64,000 bases of DNA from Hemibagrus wyckioides. Taxonomy: Eukaryota > Chordata > Actinopteri > Siluriformes > Bagridae. The notes beneath the pieces are model-generated. The model did no database searches. It saw nothing but the letters and a program-made list of their open reading frames with translations, and was not told the DNA's origin. A program made the translations under genes and the position numbers. Location: contig NC_080735.1 of NCBI RefSeq assembly GCF_019097595.1, positions 13,340,917-13,404,916 of the forward strand. The letters run 5' to 3'. Positions 55,061 through 64,000 of the stretch are shown here, one piece after another; positions within the stretch are counted from its first letter, which is position 1; the number at the start of each line of letters is the position of its first letter.

Positions 55061-55738
55061 AAGAGAGATGTCAAATTATCTGTCCTATTTAAGCATGTGA
55101 CTTGTCGCTGCTGAAGACATTTTGAGGGCATCTTCGATGTCAGTCATTTTATCCATTCCCCTTGTATATGCTTCTCCCTAGATGGGATTGTTTTTCCATT
55201 TTTTGGGATTGTTTCTGCAGATATTTTTGGTGATCGTAAGATCATTTACATTCAGTTTCTTGTATTTCCCCCCCTCATCAGTTGAAAACCCGAATCACTG
55301 TGAATTCTCGCAACTCCGGGATTTCCTGATCAGGTAAAATATATTGCAAAATTTATTTTTTATTTCCTGTTATCATTATAAGTCCTTGTTAGAGACAGCT
55401 TATAAGTAACACACATAAAACATGACAATATGTTCTGTTAAAGGAAAATAAGCCATGATAGTGGCATAATGTATTTCCACTTCATAATGTATTTTCCTGA
55501 AGTCCGTGAACATAGCATAAAAACTTTGAATGGCTTAATTCAGGTATAATTTCCTCAGTAAATGTTAAACACTATATATTGATTACTGACTTTGCTGCTT
55601 TATAGGTCTCACCTCCAAGACCTGAAGGAGGTCACTCATAACATCCATTATGAGACGTACCGGGCCAAAAGGCTCAACGACAACGGAGGCCTCCATCCCA
55701 TTTCAACCAGCAACAGCACACAGGAAAGCAACCTGTAA
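49750..55738 (+). CDS. septin3: Septin-3 GTPase, 9 coding exons
   Basis: Coding exons: 49750-49984, 50131-50259, 51663-51744, 51844-51981, 52429-52546, 54068-54163, 54425-54521, 55282-55333, 55606-55738; total 1080 nt, 359 aa (human SEPTIN3 about 358). It is a filament-forming GTPase of the SEPT3/9/12 group, brain-enriched in mammals. Visible: Pro-rich N-terminus with a Gly/Ser insert ([13 protein letters not shown]), [21 protein letters not shown]-loop GQSGLGKST (79-87), switch DTPGFGD (136-142), [29 protein letters not shown]4 motif AKAD (218-221), septin unique element through [18 protein letters not shown]. There is no C-terminal coiled coil, as expected for this subgroup. C149 and S195 codons are split by introns. 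The start is the only ATG between the acceptor at 49747 and the conserved domain. Confidence 0.97.
52558..53260. repeat. (GGAT)n-rich minisatellite, septin3 intron 5
   Basis: Starts about 12 nt after the donor at 52547. Runs of ATGG alternate with spacers such as ataatcagtagtatgaggtt and tgggtggatgg; larger units of about 80-110 bp recur. Confidence 0.88.
53290..53786 (+). mobile_element. Degraded Tc1 remnant inserted in the GGAT array
   Basis: Left end accatgtggccacctgagac and right end catacttttggccatatagt match the family at 23887 and 27236. Internal broken transposase text includes CCTGTGCACAAAGC and CTCAACCCCACTAAAGGTG. GGAT repeats continue on both sides. Confidence 0.72.
53790..53956. 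repeat. (GGAT)n continued
   Basis: Same repeat as 52558-53260 on the far side of the Tc1 remnant. Confidence 0.85.
54893..55051. repeat. Two (GT)n tracts, septin3 intron 7
   Basis: GT runs at 54893-54921 and 55025-55051. A shorter run at 54402-54420 lies just upstream of the exon-7 acceptor at 54424. Confidence 0.85.
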
Positions 55739-56819
55739 GCGGGAAACACTGAGCGAGAGAGAACGATTGACGAGAGATAATGAAAGATGATAAGGGATAA
55801 TATTTTTGTGGATAAATACATTAGCACGTGCCCTTGTGGAGTTCATCTTAAAGCTTTATAACCATCTGAGCATGTTCGTCATTGCCTCTCTTTTTTGCAA
55901 AGCGTCCTTTTTTAAAAAGCAAATAACGACAGCACATCAAGCTAAGACGGGGACAGCCTCTAGATACTACAGTAGATATAAGTTCAAATATGGATGGATG
56001 ACAGCACTGCCATTCACCTGCACACAATACGTAGGAGTTTTAGAAATCTTTTAGTGAAGTCTACTTTGTGTGATCACTTTCTCTAATAGCCTTTAGGTAA
56101 AGAACCTGCCAAAACAATTCAGGACTCGTTTTTGCACGCCTTGATGGTGATATACTGATGCACACATCAGTGTACTTTTACCATTTAACTCTTTCTAACT
56201 GCACTGCAGCATTTACCACTGGCTGCATGTCTTACCCTGATTACCAGTGATCCTTTCGGACACCAATTCAGGACTTTCTCATTATCCAGACAAGCACACC
56301 AAGTACCGATTCCTCTCAACCCAAGGTTTCTGAATGTTTACTCCCATACATTTTGTAAGCTTGTTTCTAGACTGTGTGTGCACAAGTGTGTGTGTGTGTG
56401 TGTGATAGAGAGAATGTGCCTTTATATCTTTTAGGTTCATCTTTCCAGTGTTCGAACAACTCAAATACATTAATAATATTCAACTTTAATTTTTATTTTG
56501 TTTTTTTAAGAATATTTTATCTGTGCCATTGTTTGTATCAGTGTGCCTGTATATCGCTGGAACAACAGTATTGCTTAATGTCTAAAAGTTCACTTTGGTG
56601 TTAACCACTTGATATTTTAGTCAAAGCACAGGTCAAGTCACGATCCATTTAGGGGAGAGAAATTGAACCGTATCACTCAGATCATCTCCAATCTTTTGGA
56701 TGAATACACATTTTTATTTAAGTTTGTTTTTTTCTCTCATTAATGCTTTCGGTGGAATATTAAATTACAAGGATGGTATTCTTGCTGAGTGTTTTTAAGT
56801 GTTATTTATTACATAATTT

Positions 56820-56825
56820 AATAAA
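56820..56825 (+). promoter_or_regulatory. septin3: septin3 polyadenylation signal (AATAAA)
   Basis: AATAAA 1.08 kb after the stop codon, followed within 20 nt by a T-rich stretch (gtttttttcc). The interval 55739-56845 is therefore the likely 3' UTR. Confidence 0.5.
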
Positions 56826-57214
56826 CATGTTTTTTTCCATCACTTTTTGACTTTTCTGTAACCGTATATATTTTCATCTACGATCTCTGCTTTAGGAAAA
56901 ACTGCAGAAACGGAAATAATAGAATCACTGTCCAGTACCTCAGAGCAATGACCTGTACATGAACAGACAACTCAGGAACATGTGGCACATCATTTATGGT
57001 GAAATGACGTGCCAAGTTACTAGCTTGTTACTCCTAGCTCTGACAACAGTAGGCTGCTGAGATAAAGAAGTATTTAAATTGTTCCTCTCTAGTTGTAGCA
57101 GCAGTCTTGATCAGTGCATCAACCATTTAGTAAAATTTATACCACTACATCTTTATTACACAAAACATATTCAACACATGCTAACTGAGACAATGGTATT
57201 TTTTGTTTATCTTT

Positions 57215-57455
57215 CTTTATCACTAATCTCTGGTAACCACTTTATCCTGGGCAGGCTGGTGTTGGATCCAGAGCCTATCCTAGGAACACTGGGTGCATGG
57301 CAGGAATATGCCCTGGCTAGGATCGATCACATTCACACACACATTCACATTCAACCAAGAGCCAGACCACCTTACTGGAATGATTGTGGGATAAGCGGAA
57401 GAAACAACTCAGAGGATACCCATGTGGTCAACAGGAAAATGTGAACTTTCCACAC
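57215..57455 (-). mobile_element. Partial SINE-like repeat
   Basis: ggtaaccactttatcctggg...ggatccagagcctatcctag...gggataagcggaagaaac is the body and tail of a fish repeat in reverse; the head with pol III boxes is missing. Confidence 0.45.
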
Positions 57456-57944
57456 AGACAGAAACACACTATGCCCCTGTATGTGTAGAACAAACCAAAA
57501 TGGTCAAATGAATTGTGTGCCTATGAATAGATATGAAACTGCAAGTGTTGCATTCAGGGTTATTTGGTTTAATTGAATAACCTATAAAGCTCTGCATTTG
57601 GATCAAATGCAATTATTGTTAAATACAAGTGTGTTTGTAAAATAAAAATAAAACTTAAATTAAAACTTAAAACTTAAAAACTTAAAACTTAAATAAAAAA
57701 GAGTCATGAGCTGGCATATTAACCGCTGCACCATATAGCTTCTCAAGAAGTTGGAGCAAATTGCATGCCGTGTCTTTCCGTGAGAGCATGTGCATGTCCA
57801 GGATCTGTAGGAGGACAGAACGTCCTCCTGATCCTGTATGGTTGAGCGGATACGCATTTCTCTCATTTGGCTGACACTTTTATTAAGTGACATACAACAG
57901 ACACTTGCATATGCACACTGGCTATAAACAATTGATATTTATTA

Positions 57945-58815
57945 AGCTGCTTAACATATTTAACGAAATCAATTAATTATCAGTAAAATTTCTGTGCATG
58001 GTGGCTTAGTGGTTAGCATGTTTGCCTCACACCTCCAGGGTCCTGGGTTTGAGTCTTGCTCCCGCTCACTGTGTGTGTATGGCGTTTGCATGTTCTCCCC
58101 GTGCTTGGTGGGTTTCCTCCCACAGTCCAAAGACACGCTTCTAGGCTGATTGGAGTCTCTAAATTGCCTGTAGTGTGTGATTGCGTGAGTGAACGAGTGT
58201 GTGTGTGCCCTGCGATGGATTGGCCCTCCATCCAGGGTGTATCCTGCCTTGATGCCTGATGGCTCCCCGTGACCTGAGGATAGATTGGATAAGCGGTACT
58301 GACAATGAAATGAAAAAAATTTCTGTGCATATTAATACACTATATTGCCAAAGGTTTTGGGACACCCCTCCAAAATCATTGAATTCAGGTGTTGTTGGGG
58401 GGTTGGGGTTGGGCTCGGCCCCTTAGTTCCAGTGAAAGGAACTCTTAATGCTTCAGCATACCAAGACATTTTGGACAATTTCATGCTCCCAACTTTGTGG
58501 GAACAGTTTGGGGATGGCCCCTTCCTGTTCCAACATGACTGCACACCAGTGCACAAAGCAAGGTCCATAAAGACATGGATGAGTGAGTTTAGTGTGGAGG
58601 AACTTCACAGAGTCCTGACCTCAACCTGATAGAACACCTTTGGGATGAATTAGAGCAGAGACTGCGAGTCAGACCTTCTCGTCCAACATCAGTGCCTGAC
58701 CTCACAGATACACACTCCTAAACCTTGTGGAAAGCCTTCCCAGAAGAGTTGAAGCTGTTATAGCTGCAAAAGGGAGGGCCAACTCCATATTACATTCATG
58801 TGCATGTAAAGGCAG
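57945..58815 (+). mobile_element. Second copy of the extended Tc1-derived element, interrupted by a SINE
   Basis: 57945-57999 and 58316-58337 match the left flank of the element at 47140 (aagctgcttaacatattta...cagtaaaatttctgtgcat...attaatac). From 58338 the Tc1 TIR and transposase C-terminal remnant (FLFQHDCTPVHKARS) follow, to about 58815. The right arm is missing. Confidence 0.78.
58000..58315 (+). mobile_element. tRNA-derived SINE with 15-bp target-site duplication
   Basis: Begins GGTGGCTTAGTGGTTAGCA (A box), B box GGGTTTGAGTC, body as in the other copies, ends gataagcggtactgacaatg and an A-rich tail. AAAATTTCTGTGCAT flanks it at 57985-57999 and 58316-58330. Confidence 0.85.
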
Positions 58816-59343
58816 ACGTTCTCGCCAGCAGGGGGCGGTGTAGGACAATAAACACAACACCAAAGATGTTCAGCATGTCCACAGGATGGCACACAGCCCA
58901 ACGCGGGAAACGCGCCAATCAAGACTGCCGAAGTGCTCGCGTTTTCGATATGTACCACGAACATCGCAGATATCGAAAATAAAATGACACGGATATACAA
59001 ACACAATTGCATTTAATCACAGTGCATAGTACAAAACGACAGCCATGCCAACCCACACACACAAACCAATGACAACTCTTTAAATCACAAGATCTAAGTG
59101 GGAACTTTCATGAAATGTTGTCTGCATAATAGAACAAGACAAGATTATGCCTTTAAATGAGGTGCAAAGGTAATAGGTTTGGACTGTTTCTACATTTCTT
59201 TCACGCCATGATTGTTCTCGCGCTCTTTTGCCCCTCCTCCTCCTCCTCCTACTGACTGTTCAGTACTTCGCGCGCTTCTCTCCTCAACCCCTCCCTCTTC
59301 GTAGAGACGGGGGAAAATGGGCGTGGTCAGAGAGTCTGCTGTA

Positions 59344-59356
59344 GAAAATTCTAGAA
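59344..59356. promoter_or_regulatory. Perfect three-box heat-shock element
   Basis: GAAAATTCTAGAA fits nGAAnnTTCnnGAA exactly, 12 bp after a GC-rich GGGCGTGG. No gene can be attached to it with confidence. Confidence 0.4.
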
Positions 59357-61322
59357 AAGAAAAACATGGAGGCTGCTCTTCTTGGTACCAACCATTTTAC
59401 AAATTTTTTAACATAAAAATCCATTCCACTTTTGATATAGATATATATAGGTATTCTTCAGTTCCCATGTTTATAGTTTTCTTATGCGGGTTAATTCAAC
59501 TGCACTTTTATTCACTTTAGTGCTTTTGTTCTTCTTTATCAGATACTTCTACAGAGATCCTGTAATAATGTCAAGATGAACTGAAAACTAAAACATAAAC
59601 AAAGTCTATGCTTTCCCCAGTGTACTAAAAATAGCCATATCCTGTGTGTCTCTGTCTTTTCCTCGTCTGAAAGCAATAAGCGGGGCATTTTCAATAGGGA
59701 TCACTTTCAATGGTGGGGGCCACATTTCAGATCTGACCTGAATAAGGATTTGATAAATAATCATAAACAAATCATGTTTTAAATATATATCTTTCCTAAA
59801 TATGAAACCCCCCTAGAGGTCATTGGTGGAACTGCAATATAAATAGGCTAGCAGACATTTTGGGCAGACAGAACACACACACACATTAAGTCTCAACCTG
59901 AACGTGGCATAGAAACAAAATGGCTGACTCTATAGTAAAAAGCTTGATCAATTTTTCACCCATCAGCTTTTCCAAATTTCTACTTTCGTCTCTTTATTTC
60001 ACTGTAAGGTGCTTAGCTCCCCCAGTATTGCTAATTTCCAAATAGTACGCTTGCTTCGAAGACAGCAATGATAACGATATGAAAACTAATGCATTTTTCT
60101 TCGCTAATGCTTTTGAGGCCCTTTTAATGGAAGATTATAGGAAAGTAATTTTGCTGTGTTAGTCATTAACACTGATGAATCATGCACAGTGTAAGCAGAG
60201 ACATTTACACAAAAGGGTAATTTTATGTATTTATTTTATTTTATTTTTTTTTAAATTAGCTGGTCTTTGGAGATTACTCATCTATAGAAAATAACATTAA
60301 TAATAGATTAATATTTGTAATTAGCTGATTTACAAGTGATGACACCAATTAGAAACTAGAACTAATGCTGTATATTCGAGGCATGCTAGACACAGAGCTG
60401 GACATGTTGCATTGACATTGTGCATGTGCAGGCTCCGCCCACCCCCCTTCCCCCTCGCTCGCGCGCACATCTCGCCTTTCCCTCCCCCCCTTTTTTTCTC
60501 ACCACAATCCTAATTCTTTTCTCTCTCTCTCTCTTTTTTTTGATGCTGTATGAGCTTTTTTAACCCCTTTAGATCTTAAACGCATTTTCATCTTAGTTAC
60601 ACGGCTCCTCCTCAAATATATCACGATGACCACTTTTATCGTGGATTCGGTATCGTAATCACCCCCCCCCCCACGCGCATGTGGTCGTTCGGGGACTGTG
60701 TGAAGAGGAGGAGGAGGAGGGTGAGGGTGGGGGAAGGGCCGGGCACAGAGAAACGATCCCTATAAAGTCGTTCGTTCTTGCATGGGTGTTTTTTTGTTGT
60801 TGTTGAAATATGACACATAATGAAAATAACTCTAATTTAAAAATTATGTTAAGTTTTTTTCAAAAAACGATGGCCAGTAAATATGCATAATATTGCATTG
60901 TTTCTTTACGAATTTTCAAACATTTCTACGTTATCGCGGTTCAAACGATATCACACACTATTAAGATCACATATGCAAGCTCGAGATGGTTTCAGTGTTC
61001 CTCGCGCACGCCTTCGCACTCGAACGGCTCGTGCGTGTTACATGTGTGTAAATTCAACGGTTAAATTCACAACAATTTATAACATTTTTTTTTTGCCTCG
61101 ATTTTCTTTAGCTCATATAGCGTCATTAGTTGTTGTTTTTTTCTGCTAACCCTTCTACAGCAGGTAGGAGGTAGTCGTTTTCTCTCAATCGCTTTGCTCT
61201 CGCGCACTCCTTCACCCCCCCCCGTCTCTCCTCCTCCCCTCCTTTCGGCTTTTGTAACTCTGTGCGCGCGAGAGAGGAAGAGCGCTCGAGACTATACACT
61301 GTTTCACCAAAGACCGCCGCGG

Positions 61323-61380
61323 TCACACATACACACTCATACTCACACACACACTCACACTCACACACACACACACTCCT
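61323..61380. repeat. (CA)n/(CACT)n microsatellite
   Basis: CA-rich run with ACTCAC interruptions inside the CpG-rich region. Confidence 0.8.
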
Positions 61381-62249
61381 ACTGTCTACAGTCAGTCCAC
61401 TTGTGTGTTTGTGTGACTGTATGCAATTCCGTCACCCTTACGCGTTGACGAGTCACGCTGTAAGCCTGGCACTTTCAAATTAGGAACTGAATCAGTACAT
61501 GTAAACAATAACAAAGACGAGACTAGCTATTTGCTCATGCATTCTGGACGTACCGGCGAAAGTGCACGCGCATCGCCGGTCTAAAACAGTGGGTGAGTTT
61601 TTACACTTTACTAAACTTCGATCGCCGTTTGTTTTGAAAGTGCATTTGTAAACACTAATGCATTTGGACTGTTTCTCAAGTTTCAGTACCCAGTACCCAG
61701 AGATTCAGCCATTTACATGTCTTTTAACTACAACTGTTAACCCTGCTGCTGGTGAAGGTCTCGAGGTTCTGAGATTACACTATATGCTATAGATTTAATT
61801 GACCTAAAATGTGTATTGTGACATCAAAGTGTATGTATTTTAATATGCTAGATATCCATCAGCCAACCAATAACCAGTGATTTTATAGTAATTACTATAC
61901 AGTACTGTACAATTAAGTATGATACTGAAATGCAATGAGTTAAAACCAAGCATGCATGTGCTTGTGCAATGGCATGTAATTCCTGTGCCTTAATTAAGTG
62001 ACCACATCATGATCTAATTTATGTTGTACCCTCTTGTTAAAGTGCTGCCCCTTTGCAACAAGTTGCCATCCTTTAGACATCCAGCTAGTCATGGCAGTTA
62101 GTAGGAGTTACGCTAATGGTGAATAGAATTTGCCTGGCAAAAAGTAAATTCTTTTCCACTGGAAAGCAAATGAGTACAAGAAATGAATTAGCATCCGCCA
62201 GGTCAAGTTCATGCAGGACAACTTTAAATCTATATTTAGACAGGCACCT

Positions 62250-62251
<2 letters not shown>

Positions 62252-62320
<69 letters not shown>
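62252..62320. repeat. (AT)n microsatellite
   Basis: About 34 AT units. Confidence 0.95.
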
Positions 62321-62321
<1 letters not shown>

Positions 62322-64000
62322 CTTATTTAAGTGCGACAAATCTTCTGTTTGAGAAACAAAAAACACTTTAAAAATTATTTTTACGTGCAACATTTGTATG
62401 TAGTTTCACTTGTCACACTTCTGTTTGGTGGATGCACTGCTTGACACAAGATATTTGCATTTAGGTTAAGGCAGATGAACACCAACAAGAACCTAGTTCA
62501 AGGGCGGACCATAAACTGCATACTTGCAATACATTGGGGAGAATCTGTAGCATCTGCAGTGAAGCAGCAGTGATAATAGGACCTGTTAAGTGTGTGGTGT
62601 GTGACAGTGTGTTTCAGATATGTAAAAAATAAAATAAAAAAATAAAAATCCCATTATAAAGCTGGACAGTTTTGAGTATTTTAATATTATTTGTATTTTG
62701 TCTGTATTTTCAAGGGCATTTCCCATATTCTCATGTTCCTCACACTTTTCAGATGTGCACATCCATGTGAAAGGAAATAATTTAAGTGAGGCAGTGTCTG
62801 TTGCATAAACTACATCACATGCTACTATGTGACCATTTTGGGTCACAATGTTAGTGTTATTAACACTAATAACAATGTTAATAGTGTTATTAACATTAGA
62901 TTTTCTATTACCTTGAATCTGTTATCTTTTGGTGTATTTACTGTACTTGTTTGAATGGCATCCATCAGTGTGTCATAGAGCAAGATATTAAGGAATAATG
63001 TTGTTCTCTATAAATAATTGTTAGGGGTTGTATCATATACTTATAATGTTGGGTATGAGGGCGATTTGGAATAAACTGTATTGGAATACAACTGTATGGG
63101 AAACCAGTTATCTTTAAGTAAAGCATGTTATAGCAAGCTGGGTGCCTGCAAGGCTTGTTGTCTTGTGGCCATGACCCCATGTTGTATCTAATGAAAGCTC
63201 CTTGATCATCATTTGGCCATTGTTGGCCTGGCAGTCCTCCACTTAGTAGTAAAACCACAGCCTGATTTGTAACCTTCCATTCTACTCATCTTCAAGACTT
63301 CCAAGGCAATTTCCTGTGGGACTGCTGGAGGCCATATATCAGTCATTCCAAAAGTTCCTAACACATCCTGACAGGACACCCCAGAAACATGGGGTTATGA
63401 TATTGTACTTTATTGAGGAGGAGAATTGCTCATGTTGATCACAGGCACATGATAATAGCAACATTTAATCTGTAAAATGTTGTGAAGGTAGACATGAGCT
63501 GCATGTTGCCACTTTGCATTAATTGGCAATATTGGAATGGAAGAAGGACTCTCTTGCCTTATCGTCAGGTCTGCATGAAAAAATGAGGAATACACAATGA
63601 TTATTGTGACCATGGAGATCCCCTTTATGGTGCTCCCCAAAGCATGCAAACACCGAGCAGACACCTGTCAGCTAACTGTCACATCGTCACATGTATGGCT
63701 TGAGAACCATCACAGGACCGGCTGCCATGGGTGTATTCTCATATGCAAAAGAAGATGAAAAGATTTATTAACATGGCAGGGAGTGTGGGTTCAGCCACAC
63801 TGTGACATATATGTGTGGGGACCTAAAAATTCTGGAATTCAAATGTGCTACAACTGGCATTTTGTTGGAATTAGGACCTAACCTATTGTATCTGACCACT
63901 TGAGAACATGCCAGTATTCTGAAATGGCTACAAGACTCAAAACTCAGTTTCAAGGTGCATGTTCAAGGTGTGTGGTCTACTGCGCCATTGGGACCACATT
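62321..64000. other. Intergenic, nothing identified
   Basis: No recognised gene. Open frames on the minus strand (62586-62846, 62965-63258, 63410-63664, 63768-63953) carry no family signature I know. Two adjacent AT-rich palindromes lie at 62850-62898. Confidence 0.4.

Larger units (their letters stand above)
59200..61592. promoter_or_regulatory. CpG-rich, promoter-like region with no assigned gene
   Basis: Clusters of CpG (59215-59340, 60430-60480, 60960-61030, 61190-61320, 61545-61585), a GC box (CTCCGCCCACC near 60434), TATAAAG near 60761 and a consensus donor GG|gtgagt at 61592/61593 after cgccggtctaaaacagtg. A non-coding first exon of a plus-strand gene beyond the window is possible; no conserved coding exon was found. 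Confidence 0.35.

Noticed and set aside
59317..59520. 67-aa frame after the GC-rich block at 59.3 kb
   Set aside because: No homology, no coding bias and no splice context; the start overlaps the heat-shock element.
63410..63953. Minus-strand frames near the right edge that might be a transposon gene
   Set aside because: I could match no transposase or reverse transcriptase motif, and no terminal repeats were seen.

Overview
This window is vertebrate nuclear DNA, almost certainly from a teleost fish. The evidence is intron-rich genes with GT-AG junctions, many Tc1/mariner elements and their deleted derivatives, tRNA-derived SINEs, LINE 3' ends and long TCTA/TCTG, GGAT, CT and AAT microsatellites. 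A catfish or related ostariophysan is a guess from repeat style and cannot be proven here. There are no bacterial operons, CRISPR arrays or viral genes.

Five conserved genes were rebuilt exon by exon; one further gene was not recognised. Minus strand: mcoln1 (7001-23217, 15 coding exons, 581 aa), the lysosomal TRPML1 cation channel, and trappc5 (25392-27801, 2 coding exons, 188 aa), a TRAPP tethering subunit. Plus strand: serhl (31218-37930, 12 coding exons, 329 aa), an alpha/beta-hydrolase; smim45 (40960-41154, 64 aa), a single-pass microprotein; an unrecognised Ser/Pro-rich gene (43793-46097, about 732 aa); and septin3 (49750-55738, 9 coding exons, 359 aa), a neuronal septin GTPase. In every conserved gene the exon phases join without a frameshift and total length is close to the human protein, so these models are strong.

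Layout: 1-7000 is intergenic (a large TCTA/TCTG array, a hairpin MITE and one intact Tc1 element). 7001-23700 holds mcoln1 and its CpG-rich promoter; its introns carry four MITEs, SINEs and a 1-kb minisatellite. 23700-28900 holds trappc5. 28900-31200 is a TCTA/TCTG block containing a 410-bp tandem duplication and an inverted copy. 31200-38900 holds serhl, with a telomere-like array in one intron. 40400-41700 holds smim45, 43790-46100 the unknown gene and 48200-56830 septin3. 57000-64000 has nested repeats and then a CpG-rich, promoter-like stretch (59.2-61.6 kb) with no coding sequence I could find.

From established human gene order, mcoln1 and trappc5 belong to 19p13.2, while serhl, smim45 and septin3 belong to 22q13; here they are neighbours in two convergent/divergent blocks. 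I found no new multi-gene system. The least explained items are the Ser/Pro-rich gene, the layered palindromic Tc1 derivatives, the minisatellite with higher-order structure, and the unclaimed promoter-like region.
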